Shown piece by piece: positions 8,212-16,791 of a stretch of DNA of 64,000 bases. The notes under the pieces were generated by a model that was not told the DNA's origin, ran no database searches, and worked only from the letters and a program-made list of their open reading frames with translations. The stretch's first letter is position 1, and every line of letters begins with the position of its first letter. The position numbers were made by a program, and so were the translations under genes. The stretch lies in the NCBI RefSeq assembly GCF_021129235.1, contig NZ_JAJOMA010000026.1, positions 1 through 64,000 of the forward strand. Direction: 5' to 3'. Origin of the DNA: Kineosporia mesophila (GTDB lineage: Bacteria > Actinomycetota > Actinomycetes > Actinomycetales > Kineosporiaceae).

Positions 8212-9135
8212 TCAGTCCTGTGACCGCAGCAGCCGGAACTGCACCAGGCTGACCAGCGCGATGACCAGGAACAGCACGTAGCTGGCGGCCGAGGCGAGTC
8301 CGTACTCACCGAAACCGAACTGCTGGTAGGTGTAATAGGCAACCGACAGGGTGGCGTCGAGCGGCCCGCCCTTGGTCATGACGAAGGCCTCCTCGAAGAA
8401 CTGGAGGTAGCCCACGGAGATCAGCACGGCACCGAGCAGCAGCGTCGGGCGCAGCAGGGGCAGCGTGACGGAGATCAGGCGGCGGAAACCGCCGGCGCCG
8501 TCCATCATCGCGGCCTCGTGCACGTCCTGCGGCACCGCCTGGAGACCGGCCAGGAAGATGATCATCAGCGTGCCGACGTTCCGCCAGACCGCCATCAGGA
8601 TCAGCGACGGCAGGGCCCAGGTGGAGTCGTTGAGCCAGTCCGGGCCCTGGATGCCGATCAGCGAGAGCGCCTGGTTGGCCAGGCCCTCCGGCTGCAGGAT
8701 GTACCGCCAGACCACCGAGACGGCCACGATGCTCGTCACCACCGGGGCGTAGAAACCGACCCGGAACAGCGAGACGATGCGGCCGGAGCCGGAGTTCAGG
8801 GCCAAGGCGAGGGCCAGGGCCACCGTCATGGTCAGCGGGATGCCGACCACCACGAACAGGCCGGTCACGAGCATTGCCTGACGGAATCGCGGATCGCCGA
8901 ACAGGGCCGTGTACTGGTCGATCCCGACGAAGTTCACGGCGAACGGCGAGCGGATGTCCCGGGCGGTGAAGTCGGTGAACGACATCCCGAACGACCCGAG
9001 CAGCGGGACGAGCATGAAGATGCCGAACACCAGCACGAAGGGCAGGCAGAAACCCCAGGCGATGTAGGCCTGCTTGCGGCGGAGGCGGGAGCCCACCGTC
9101 GAGTTGACGACGGTGGGCGTCCGGGGAGACGTCAC
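8212..9135 (-). CDS. Sugar ABC transporter permease, MalF type (CUT1)
   Basis: 307 residues, six membrane helices, first at about 28-50 (AYIAWGFCLPFVLVFGIFML). The EAA loop reads EAAMMDGAGGFRRL around 223-236. It would pair with the MalG-type permease immediately downstream. Start is GTG 9135, six bases after the stop of the binding-protein gene, so it is probably coupled to it. A start further inside cannot be excluded because the first 20 residues are polar and variable in this family. Confidence 0.92.
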   Translation of the reverse strand: MTSPRTPTVVNSTVGSRLRRKQAYIAWGFCLPFVLVFGIFMLVPLLGSFGMSFTDFTARDIRSPFAVNFVGIDQYTALFGDPRFRQAMLVTGLFVVVGIPLTMTVALALALALNSGSGRIVSLFRVGFYAPVVTSIVAVSVVWRYILQPEGLANQALSLIGIQGPDWLNDSTWALPSLILMAVWRNVGTLMIIFLAGLQAVPQDVHEAAMMDGAGGFRRLISVTLPLLRPTLLLGAVLISVGYLQFFEEAFVMTKGGPLDATLSVAYYTYQQFGFGEYGLASAASYVLFLVIALVSLVQFRLLRSQD

Positions 9136-9141
9136 GACGGA

Positions 9142-10410
9142 TCAGTCCAGACCGATCGAGTCAGCCTTGGACTGGAGGTCTTTCAGGGCGTCCGCGGCCG
9201 GGGTCCCACCCCGCCGCATCTGCTCCAGCACCTGGTCCGCCGCGGCCCCGACCTTCACCCAGGAGGTACTCACCGGCTGGGACTTGGCGGTCTCGAGCTG
9301 CTTGCCGAACACCTGGAGGTCTTCGTCGGAGGCGAGTTCGTCCTCCTTCCAGGCGGACTGGGCCGAGGGGAGGTCACCGGAGGCCTTGAACCAGGCGGCC
9401 TGCACGTCGGGCTGCCCCAGCCACTGCGCGAGCTTCCACGCCGCGGACTGGTTGTCGCTGTCGTTGAACACCACCAGGTTGGCGCCACCGCTGAACGAGA
9501 CGGAGCTCTTCTTGGTGGGAAGCGTGGCCACCGAGTACTTCTTGTCGAAGTCCTTACCGCCCAGCGTGGCCAGCGAGCTGCGCATGAACGGCCCGTCGAT
9601 CAGCATCGGGGTGGAGCCGTCGACGAATTCGGCCTCCTGGGCGCCCGAGGACACGTCGGCGTTGGCATCGGCGATCTTGCCGGTGTAGAAGCTCTGGTAG
9701 TACTCGTAGGCCTCGACCATCTCGGGGGTGTCGAGCGTCCACTTGTCGCCGCTGGTGAGTTCCGCGCCGTTGCTCCACGGCATCCACAGGGTGCCCTGGA
9801 ACGAGTCGTTGCCCGCGGGGAGGCGGATGCCGTAGTCGGCGCCGGCCTTGGACTGCATGTCCTTGGCCATCTGCTGGAGCTCTTCCCAGGTGGTGGGCGC
9901 CTTGTCCCAGCCGGCCTTCTCGGCCAGGTCGGTGCGGTAATAGAGGACGCGGGTGTCCACGTACCAGGGAACGCCGACCTTGCGGTCGCCGCTCTCGGTG
10001 GTGTTCAGGGCGCCCTCGAAGTAGTCGCTGGTGTCCAGGTCGGTGGGCACCGTGGAGAAGGCGTCGGCGAAGTCGGCCATCCAGGTCGTGCCCATCATGG
10101 CCAGGTCGGGCGTGTTGCCACCGGCGACGGCCGTCTGGATCTTGTTGTGCGCGGCGTCCCAGGGGATCGCCGTGACCTCGATGTTGACGTCGGGGTTGGC
10201 CTTCTCGAACTCCTTGACGAAGTCCGGCAGCAGCTCGCCCTCGGTGCCCATGGCCCAGATGGTGATGTCACCGGTCGCGGGGTCGGAACCGATGGTGGAC
10301 GCGGCGGCGGAGGTGCCGGTCCCGGCGTCCTCGGCGCGTCCACAGGCGGTCAGACCCAGGGTGGCGGTGAGCGCGAGTGCCAGGGCACTCATCGCGGTCG
10401 TCCTTCTCAC
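9142..10410 (-). CDS. Extracellular sugar-binding lipoprotein (family 1 SBP)
   Basis: About 422 residues. A short signal peptide ends in the lipobox LTAC, so the mature protein should be lipid-anchored outside the membrane and deliver sugar to the MalF/MalG-type permeases. Features of SBP family 1 include DITIWAMGTEGE near the start and the long C-terminal helices. GTG 10410 is preferred because GAGGAGGAA lies just ahead; an upstream ATG (10428) overlaps that ribosome site. It is the first gene of the operon, with a LacI-type operator 41 bases upstream. Confidence 0.92.
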   Translation of the reverse strand: MRRTTAMSALALALTATLGLTACGRAEDAGTGTSAAASTIGSDPATGDITIWAMGTEGELLPDFVKEFEKANPDVNIEVTAIPWDAAHNKIQTAVAGGNTPDLAMMGTTWMADFADAFSTVPTDLDTSDYFEGALNTTESGDRKVGVPWYVDTRVLYYRTDLAEKAGWDKAPTTWEELQQMAKDMQSKAGADYGIRLPAGNDSFQGTLWMPWSNGAELTSGDKWTLDTPEMVEAYEYYQSFYTGKIADANADVSSGAQEAEFVDGSTPMLIDGPFMRSSLATLGGKDFDKKYSVATLPTKKSSVSFSGGANLVVFNDSDNQSAAWKLAQWLGQPDVQAAWFKASGDLPSAQSAWKEDELASDEDLQVFGKQLETAKSQPVSTSWVKVGAAADQVLEQMRRGGTPAADALKDLQSKADSIGLD

Positions 10411-10450
10411 AAGTTCCTCCTCGAACATGCAGCGCGTCCCCGCTTCGTCA

Positions 10451-10466
10451 ATCTATACGTTTAGAT
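10451..10466. promoter_or_regulatory. LacI-type operator in front of the sugar operon
   Basis: ATCTATACGTTTAGAT: ATCTA/TAGAT half-sites around a central CG, the usual layout of LacI-family sites. It lies upstream of the binding-protein gene and close to the lacI-type gene, whose product is the likely ligand. The assignment is by position and symmetry. Confidence 0.65.
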
Positions 10467-10585
10467 CGACGGCCCCATGCTGGCACGCAGGCCGCTGCCG
10501 CGCAAAGGGGCGCACGGTCGCGGATTGGTCTCAGTGGCGCGAAAACCCTTGACGGATAGGGCGAAGGTGGATCAATCCGGACAGA

Positions 10586-11704
10586 TCAGCAGCCGCAGCT
10601 GGCTCTGGTCTCCAGGTTGGTACCCAACTGAACCGTGCGTCCGGTGACCACGTCGTCCTCTGCTTCGAGCATGAGCAGCTGGGCGGCCACCCGGCCCATC
10701 GCCTCCATCGGCTGGCGCACGGTGGTCAGCGGCGGGTGCGAGAGCAGCCCGGCCAGGATGCCGTCGAAACCGGTGACGATCACGTCGCCCGGCACCGACA
10801 CCCCCTCGCGCCGCAGCAGGTCGAGCAGCTCCACGGCGAGCTGGTCGCTGGCGCACACCAGCGCCTGGGGGAGTGTTCCCGCCCGCAGACGCTCCAGTAC
10901 GCCGGTGAAAGTCGGACCGCGGCCGAGATCGGCGTCGTCGCAGACATTCTGCGGTGCCCGGACGCCGAGTCGGCGCAGGGTGCTCTGAAAACCCAGGAAC
11001 CGCTGCAGATAGTCGTGGGCGATCGTCCCCCCGACGAACTCCAGGTCCTGCACCCCGTGGTCGCGCACCAGATGGGTGACGAGATCGCCCATCCCGCCCT
11101 GGTTGTCGACGAGCACGTGGTGGTACTGGTCGTCGGTGGGAGGAAGGCTGAACAGCACCACCGGCATGTTCAGCGTGACCTCCTGCAGCGACGCCGCGGC
11201 GGAGAGACCGGGGAAGATGGCCAGCCCGTCCACCCGCCCGGCGGTCTCGGTGAGGGCCCCCGTGGAGGGATCGCCCCGCCCGACCAGGACCGGCCGGCCG
11301 TGCCGGCGGGCCTCCAGCTCGAAGCCCCGCTGTACCTCGTCGACGTAGAGCGGATAGGCGCGGATGTCGGCCCGCCGGCCGTCCGCGATGTCGGACCAGG
11401 GGATCACAGCCCGGTCCAGGTCCAGCGGTCGCGCCGGTGACGCCCCACCGGCCGCCACCTCGTGCAGCGGCCGTTCCAGCAGGAACTCGTACGAGTGCAG
11501 GCCCAGCGCGCCGGTCTTTCCGCGCACCAGCCCCCGCGCCGAGGCGCTGGGGATGTACCCGATCTCCTTGGCGGCCGCCAGCACTGTCTGCCGGGTCTCC
11601 GGGCGCACCTGGTCGGGGCGCCGGAACGAGAACGACACGGTCGCGATGGAGACGCCGGCCAGCTTGGCGACGTCATGAACCGTGGGTCGGCGGCGTGCGG
11701 CCAC
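10586..11704 (-). CDS. LacI-family transcriptional regulator
   Basis: 372 residues. The N-terminal helix-turn-helix TVHDVAKLAGVSIATVSFSF (8-27) and hinge helix SASARGLVRG are followed by a sugar-binding-protein-like effector domain. GTG 11704 is chosen because GGGGAGG lies 6-7 bases before it and it places the HTH at the N-terminus; the longer reading upstream is not protein-like. It is transcribed toward the sugar operon and separated from it by the operator at 10451-10466, so it is probably a local repressor induced by the transported sugar or its breakdown product. It may also affect the divergent biosynthetic operon. Confidence 0.93.
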   Translation of the reverse strand: MAARRRPTVHDVAKLAGVSIATVSFSFRRPDQVRPETRQTVLAAAKEIGYIPSASARGLVRGKTGALGLHSYEFLLERPLHEVAAGGASPARPLDLDRAVIPWSDIADGRRADIRAYPLYVDEVQRGFELEARRHGRPVLVGRGDPSTGALTETAGRVDGLAIFPGLSAAASLQEVTLNMPVVLFSLPPTDDQYHHVLVDNQGGMGDLVTHLVRDHGVQDLEFVGGTIAHDYLQRFLGFQSTLRRLGVRAPQNVCDDADLGRGPTFTGVLERLRAGTLPQALVCASDQLAVELLDLLRREGVSVPGDVIVTGFDGILAGLLSHPPLTTVRQPMEAMGRVAAQLLMLEAEDDVVTGRTVQLGTNLETRASCGC

Positions 11705-12116
11705 TGGGTACCTCCCCTCCCGGGTTGTCTGGAAGGGCAGATTAATGGACGCGCGTGGTCGCCGAGGTCCGGCGGGCCCCGGATCCCCTCCGGGGAGACC
11801 CTTCCCGGTGCGGTTCCGGGAGCGGTCCGGGTGCGCCCGTACTGAGGTCTTCGGATGATTTCCCAGGTCCGCCGGGATGACCGGGGATTTTCGCGCGAAG
11901 CGGCCGGGCCGAATTGTTAACGCGTTCTCGGAAAAGCCCGGTGCTGTAACAATGATTGATGACGATCTCGTCAACGGGCCATTGCATGTGGCTGTGGCCG
12001 CATCTATATTTACGTCGAAGTTTCCTGGACCTCGGGGGAGAACGCCCCGTGGACCGGATCCCCGGCAACGGCGCCGGCTGCCCGAAGAGCGCAGAAGTGC
12101 TTCATCAGGGGGAATC
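11705..12116 (+). promoter_or_regulatory. Intergenic region with promoter for the 12-18 kb biosynthetic operon
   Basis: 412 bases without a convincing gene, between lacI-type and biosynthetic genes transcribed apart. A good promoter candidate is TTGCAT (11982-11987), 17 bases, then TATATT (12005-12010), in a stretch much richer in A/T than its surroundings. It would give a leader of about 100 bases before the TTG start at 12117. GTTAAC and TGTAAC half-site-like words occur just upstream (11916-11950). Confidence 0.55.
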
Positions 12117-13106
12117 TTGCCCGACGGCGCCACGGTGATCGACCATGCCCTGAAACAGGCCAGACAGCGAAACCGGATCCGGGTCGGTGTGAGTCTCGGA
12201 TTCCACGGATTATCGGCCCCCGACATTCATGGCCGGTGGACCGGATTTGACGTGGACATAGCCCGCGCCATTTCGGTGGCGTTGTTCGGTGATGCCGATC
12301 GGGTCGAATTCGTGCCGCTCTCCTCCGCCGAGCGGTTCGACGCGCTGGAGGCCGGTGACATCGATGTCGGTTCCTACAACGCCAGCATCACGTACTCCCG
12401 GGAGTCCCGGCACGACGCGACCTTCGTCCATCCCATCCTCTTCGACGGCGAAGTGTTCGCCACCCGCCCGGAGAACCTCCGGGGCACTGCCGACGGTGCG
12501 TCGGTGCGCGACGTCATCGCCACGCGGATCGGCATGCTGGCCGGCTCGACCACGGCCGACAATGTCGAGCGCTACTGCGGCCGCGCCGGGATCGACTACA
12601 CAGCGGTGCTCTTCCGTACCCCACAGGAAGCGCTGAACGGTTATTTATCCGGCAAAACGGACGTTTATTGTCTGGATTCCTACCTTCTGGCCGGTGAACT
12701 GTCCGGCGCGGGAGAGATCGACCGCCACGTCTTCCTGGCCGACCAGGTGTCGCTTGAGGCGATGTCGCCGGTGGCGCGCACTCGTGACTGGCAACTGGTC
12801 AAGGCCGTGCGCTGGGTGCTCTTCGCCCTGATCGAGTCCGACAACCTGGGGCTGACCCAGGGCAACCTGGCGGAGGCGTCACGCTCGCCCTCCCGGTACC
12901 TGGGCCGGTTCCTGGCTCCCGACGCCGATTCGGTGCGTCACCTGGGCCTGGTACCGGAATTCACCACACGGATCATCGAGCAGGTCGGTAGTTACGCCGA
13001 CGTGTTCGATCGCCATCTGGGTGCCCGATCGGCACTCCAGCAAGAACGCAGGGCAAATGGCCTCAGGGGCGACGGTGGAATGTTGTACGCCCCGCTGTTC
13101 ATCTGA
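12117..13106 (+). CDS. AapJ-like amino-acid-binding protein homologue without signal peptide
   Basis: About 329 residues homologous along their whole length to ABC-type general L-amino-acid-binding proteins (SBP family 3, AapJ/YhdW): IRVGVSLGFHGLSAPD, WTGFDVDIARAISVALFGDA, VEFVPLSSAERFDALEAGDI and a terminal GGMLYAP. The homology begins almost at the chosen TTG 12117 (GGGGGAA upstream). Codons further upstream give no hydrophobic signal or lipobox, so the protein should stay in the cytoplasm. No ABC permease or ATPase is nearby. It leads an operon of oxygenases, SDR, ATP-grasp and exporter genes, so it may bind, sense or chemically transform an amino-acid precursor. That role is inference. 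Confidence 0.8.
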   Translation: MPDGATVIDHALKQARQRNRIRVGVSLGFHGLSAPDIHGRWTGFDVDIARAISVALFGDADRVEFVPLSSAERFDALEAGDIDVGSYNASITYSRESRHDATFVHPILFDGEVFATRPENLRGTADGASVRDVIATRIGMLAGSTTADNVERYCGRAGIDYTAVLFRTPQEALNGYLSGKTDVYCLDSYLLAGELSGAGEIDRHVFLADQVSLEAMSPVARTRDWQLVKAVRWVLFALIESDNLGLTQGNLAEASRSPSRYLGRFLAPDADSVRHLGLVPEFTTRIIEQVGSYADVFDRHLGARSALQQERRANGLRGDGGMLYAPLFI

Positions 13107-13120
13107 AACGGGAGAACTAC

Positions 13121-14005
13121 ATGTCGAGTGGCACCCTGGTTCCGGAACTGTCGGGATCGCAGATCGAAAAGAGTTTCTCGTACTACGAGACCCCCGCCGG
13201 CGAAGTTGATGTCGAAGCCATTCGCAATATTGTCACGAATGGCCATCACGAGGGCGCGGTCGTTTATGTCGTACGTGATGCCTTCAGTCCGGAAGCGGCT
13301 ACCAGTATCGTCGAGAACTTTGATCGCCTGACCCAGCGCACGGGTGGTGGGAATCGCCAGGACGACAGTTATGTCAAGACCCACCAGATCGGCGCGACCC
13401 AGTTCTCCTATTCCGGCGAGGAATACGTCCGCGAGGTGATCAAGAGTTCTTCGGAGAGCCTGGAACTCTTCGACAACGTCAGCCAGGAGGAGCTGGAGCG
13501 GGTCTTCCTCACGAAGTTGCTGGAGAAGACGTTCGCCGAGCAGGGCGTGGTGTTCCGGGGCAGTCGTTACAAGAACATTTCCGGCGGCTTCGCCACCCTG
13601 CGGCGGTGGCTGGACAACGGCGAGATGGCCCTGCACCCGCACGACGACACCGCCCAGCTGCTCGCGGCCGTCAAGGACGACTACGAGATCGCCACCTCGC
13701 GGCATGTGGTGTCGTTCAACGCGGCCGTCCAGGTCGCCGAGGAGGGCGGTGAGCTCGTGGTCTGGAACCTCAACCCGGACGACGACTGCCGCGCGGGCCT
13801 GGGCCTGACCGGTACCGGCTATCCCTACCCGATCGGGACCCTGACCGGCCTGGAGTCGTTCACCGTGGAGCTCGGCCCGCGCGACGTCTACTTCCTCAAC
13901 GCCAGCTTCATCCACGGGGTGGCCAGCGTGCGCAAGGGCCAGCGGCTCTCGGCCGGCCGGTTCATCGGCCAGGTCGCCGACGACCTCGTCGTGTACTGGA
14001 CGTGA
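13121..14005 (+). CDS. Fe(II)/2-oxoglutarate-dependent oxygenase A
   Basis: 294 residues. The iron site is visible: H174-x-D176 in LHPHDDTAQL, distal H265 in FIHGV, and R275 or R280 in RLSAGR for 2-oxoglutarate binding. The aspartate is kept, so hydroxylation, desaturation or a similar oxidation is expected rather than halogenation, where this residue is replaced by Gly or Ala. The layout (long helical N-terminus, then the cupin core) recalls the stand-alone amino-acid oxygenases that include BesD-type enzymes, but I cannot prove that subfamily. It starts 14 bases after the preceding stop with GGGAG upstream. It probably acts on a free amino acid or the ligated product. Confidence 0.82.
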   Translation: MSSGTLVPELSGSQIEKSFSYYETPAGEVDVEAIRNIVTNGHHEGAVVYVVRDAFSPEAATSIVENFDRLTQRTGGGNRQDDSYVKTHQIGATQFSYSGEEYVREVIKSSSESLELFDNVSQEELERVFLTKLLEKTFAEQGVVFRGSRYKNISGGFATLRRWLDNGEMALHPHDDTAQLLAAVKDDYEIATSRHVVSFNAAVQVAEEGGELVVWNLNPDDDCRAGLGLTGTGYPYPIGTLTGLESFTVELGPRDVYFLNASFIHGVASVRKGQRLSAGRFIGQVADDLVVYWT

Positions 14006-14009
14006 GGCG

Positions 14010-14774
14010 ATGACCACCACGACGGAAACGACCACGGCCGCCCCCTACGTCGACACCCTCGCCACCCAGGGGTACGCCCACATCCCCGCCGACCACTACT
14101 ACGACACGGTGTTCCGGGAGCACTCACTGGAGGGACTGCGGGCCGACTACCTGGCCCTGGAGTCGGAGTTCGGCCGCGGGCAGCTCGACCCCTACTCGCC
14201 GGGCAGCCGGTACCGCAGCTACGCCCAGCTGCGGGTCGATCCCGGCTCGGCCGACTTCGAGTACGGGTTGTTCGAGCAGTACCGGCAGACCAAGGCGTAC
14301 AACCCCGATACCGGGGGCGTCGTCCGGGAGTACCCGCTGATCAGCCCGGAGCTCCAGGAGAACCGGCTGCTGCGGCGGCTGTTGCGGTCGGACGTCGAGT
14401 TCCTGCGGGCCTACCCCCGGGTCGATGCCGACCCGTCACAGCTCAGTGTGGGCCTGCACCTGTTCCGTTACCTGGCCTACGCCGGTGAGCCCGCCTACAG
14501 CTCGCCGAACTGGCTGCACAAGGACGACGAGACGGTGGTCTTCATCCATCTGGTCGGGCTGTCGGGCAACGTGGTCGGGGGCGACAACCTGATCGCGCCG
14601 AACGCGAAGCGGTTCGAGAACGTGCTGCGGCTGACCGATCCCTTCGACACCCTGGTCGTCAACCAGGACAAGCTGCACGCGGTGACGCCGATCGGCACGA
14701 CCAGCCGGAACCCGGTGGCCCCGGCCCGACGGGACATCCTGCTGGTGACCTTCCAGGTGAGGGATCCGGGGTGA
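14010..14774 (+). CDS. 2OG-Fe(II) dioxygenase B, IDO/PF10014-type amino-acid hydroxylase
   Basis: 254 residues. WLHKDDETVVFIHLVGLSG followed by VVGGDNLI is the signature of the 2OG-Fe dioxygenase family containing L-isoleucine-4-hydroxylase (IDO). The ligands are H170-x-D172 and H223 (KLHAVTPI), with R240/R241 for 2-oxoglutarate. Known members hydroxylate free aliphatic amino acids such as Ile, Leu, Met or Val. It begins 4 bases after oxygenase A and overlaps the following SDR gene by GTGA, so it is co-translated with its neighbours. It is unrelated in sequence to oxygenase A, so the pathway has two distinct oxidations. Confidence 0.88.
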   Translation: MTTTTETTTAAPYVDTLATQGYAHIPADHYYDTVFREHSLEGLRADYLALESEFGRGQLDPYSPGSRYRSYAQLRVDPGSADFEYGLFEQYRQTKAYNPDTGGVVREYPLISPELQENRLLRRLLRSDVEFLRAYPRVDADPSQLSVGLHLFRYLAYAGEPAYSSPNWLHKDDETVVFIHLVGLSGNVVGGDNLIAPNAKRFENVLRLTDPFDTLVVNQDKLHAVTPIGTTSRNPVAPARRDILLVTFQVRDPG

Positions 14775-15505
14775 GCGGGAAGTCGGCGGTGGTCACGGGG
14801 GCCGCGAGCGGCATCGGCTCGGCGGTCTCCGTGGCCCTGCTCGACGCCGGCTACCGGGTGCTGGGGATCGACCGCAGTGACCCGGGTGCCGCGGGTGGGC
14901 ATTTGCGTTACCAGCACGTGAAACTCGACGTGACCGACTCCGGGCAGCTCGCCGACGTGATCGGGGAGCAGTTCGTGCCGGGGGAGGAATCCAGCGTGCT
15001 GGTGACCTCCGCCGGGCAGCGGGAGATCTGCCATACTCGGGAGCTGGAACCCGGGCAATTCCGGCAAATTCTGGAGGTCAACACCACGGCCGTGTTCGTC
15101 GCCGGTCAAGCGTTCTGCGAACGCCTCATCTCAGCCTCGGTTCTCGGCAGCATCGTGAACATCGCGTCTGTCGCGGGCTTCCTGGGCGAGCCCCGTCGCA
15201 CCGCCTACGTCACCTCGAAGCACGCCACCATCGGGCTGACCAAGCAGTTCGCCGTGGACTACGCCGAGTTCGGGATCCGGGCGAACGCGGTTGCCCCGGG
15301 GGTCATCCGAACCCCGCTCACCGAATCGTATTTCGGCGACGAGGAGCAGGTCGACCGGATCCTGCAGGGGCAGCTGCTGAAGCGCGTCGGGGCTGTGGGT
15401 GACGTCGAGCGGGCGGTACTGTTCCTGGCCGACCCGGCGGGTTCCTTCATCACCGGTTCGACGGTCTTCGTCGACGGTGGCTGGAGTGCCGCGAAAGTTT
15501 TGTAA
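14771..15505 (+). CDS. Short-chain dehydrogenase/reductase of the biosynthetic operon
   Basis: 244 residues, classical SDR: TGAASGIG cofactor loop (9-16), D34 after beta-2 favouring NAD(H), S133 and Y146-x3-K150 as the catalytic residues. The usual NNAG motif is changed to VTSAG. GTG 14771 overlaps the TGA of oxygenase B (GTGA). In context it probably oxidises the hydroxyl installed by an upstream oxygenase to a ketone, or reduces a carbonyl, as BacC does in bacilysin synthesis. Substrate not readable. Confidence 0.92.
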   Translation: MSGKSAVVTGAASGIGSAVSVALLDAGYRVLGIDRSDPGAAGGHLRYQHVKLDVTDSGQLADVIGEQFVPGEESSVLVTSAGQREICHTRELEPGQFRQILEVNTTAVFVAGQAFCERLISASVLGSIVNIASVAGFLGEPRRTAYVTSKHATIGLTKQFAVDYAEFGIRANAVAPGVIRTPLTESYFGDEEQVDRILQGQLLKRVGAVGDVERAVLFLADPAGSFITGSTVFVDGGWSAAKVL

Positions 15506-15531
15506 GCAGATAACCGTTGAAGGAGTTCGTC

Positions 15532-16791
15532 GTGCCCGAAGATTACCTGCTCGTCGTCGGTGCCGAGGTGGCGTTGCGCGAGCGTTCGCTCGCGGGCGCC
15601 CTGCGGGCCGCCGGTGGCCGGCCGGTGTTCACCGTGTCCACGAACAAGGAGGCGCCGGGGCTGCGGTACTTCGACGGCAGCCTGAACGCGGGGATCGCCG
15701 ATCACGAGGCGATCATCGCTGCTGCCGAGGAGTACGCGCAGGTGAGTGGCGCGCGTCCGTTCGCCGTCGTCCCGACGAACGACTTCACGGTCACCTCGTC
15801 CGCCCTGGTGGCCGAGCACTTCGGGGTGGCCCACAACCCGCTGCGCACCGTCGAGCTCAGCCGCGACAAGCTGCTGATGAAGCAGGAGTTCGCCAAGGCG
15901 GGCGTGCCGGTGCCCCGCTTCGCCGGCTTCACCAGCTACGACCAGCTGGCCGAGCTGGCCGGTGACTTCAGTTTCCCGGTGGTGATCAAGCCGCGGCTGA
16001 TGGCCGGCAGCCTCGGGGTGATCAAGGTCGACCGGCCGCAAGACCTGGCCGGGGCTTACCAGCAGTCCGTCGACGACGTGATCTCGCTGGGCGGGCAGGC
16101 GAACTCGGCGGAAGACGTGTTCCAGCTCGAGGAGTACATCGACTACCCGTACGAGGTGAGCGTCGAGGTCGCCCACCTGAACGGCGAGCGGGTGGTGCTG
16201 GCCGTGACCGACAAGCAGCTCGGACCGGAGCCACACTTCGTCGAGCTGGGCCACGTCGTGCCCTCGGTGCACTCGTCGAACGACGCCCTGCTCAAGACCG
16301 CTCTCCAGGCCTGCGAGGTTCTCGGGATCGAATACGGGGTGGCGCATTTCGAGGCCCGGGTCAGCACCGCCGGCGACGTCCGGGTGATCGAGGTCGCCGC
16401 CCGGACCGGCGGCGATGCCATCATGGACCTGGTCGAAGACGTGTACGGGGTGAATCCGTACGAGCTGCACGTGGCGTCCTACACGGGTGGCAGCCCCGAA
16501 CTGGCGGAACTGACCCCACGCGGGGTGGCCGCGATGGCCTTCCTCAAGGCACCGACCGGTACGGTCCGGCGCGTCGACCGGTCGGCGCCGGCCCTGAAGG
16601 CGACGGACATCAAGTTCTTCTCGGTGACGGTCGTACCGGGCGATGCGGTGAAGCCCCTGACCTCATGGCGTGAACGGGAAGGTTTTGTGCGCTTCCTCTG
16701 GCCCGGACGGGACAGTTCCTCGCCGGTCACCGAGAACCTGGAGCGGGCACGGGAGATCTCGGCCCAGATCTTCGAGGTCGACCAGCCCTGA
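15532..16791 (+). CDS. ATP-grasp ligase, putative amino-acid/dipeptide ligase
   Basis: 419 residues of the ATP-grasp fold (carboxylate-amine ligase type). The nucleotide-binding strand is FPVVIKPRLMAGSLGV, the Mg-binding part is around VIEVAARTGGDAIMDLVED, and a C-terminal domain follows. This family joins a carboxylate to an amine via an acylphosphate; stand-alone members next to tailoring enzymes and an exporter commonly make dipeptides (for example BacD). GTG 15532 is preceded by AAGGAG at ideal spacing, better than a TTG at 15517. Its TGA shares a base with the ATG of the exporter gene. It probably joins the modified amino acid to a second amino acid. Confidence 0.9.
   Translation: MPEDYLLVVGAEVALRERSLAGALRAAGGRPVFTVSTNKEAPGLRYFDGSLNAGIADHEAIIAAAEEYAQVSGARPFAVVPTNDFTVTSSALVAEHFGVAHNPLRTVELSRDKLLMKQEFAKAGVPVPRFAGFTSYDQLAELAGDFSFPVVIKPRLMAGSLGVIKVDRPQDLAGAYQQSVDDVISLGGQANSAEDVFQLEEYIDYPYEVSVEVAHLNGERVVLAVTDKQLGPEPHFVELGHVVPSVHSSNDALLKTALQACEVLGIEYGVAHFEARVSTAGDVRVIEVAARTGGDAIMDLVEDVYGVNPYELHVASYTGGSPELAELTPRGVAAMAFLKAPTGTVRRVDRSAPALKATDIKFFSVTVVPGDAVKPLTSWREREGFVRFLWPGRDSSSPVTENLERAREISAQIFEVDQP

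Noticed and set aside
13121-14005. Radical halogenase interpretation of oxygenase A
   Set aside because: The carboxylate ligand (D176 in HxD) is present; halogenases of this type replace it with Gly or Ala to make room for chloride.
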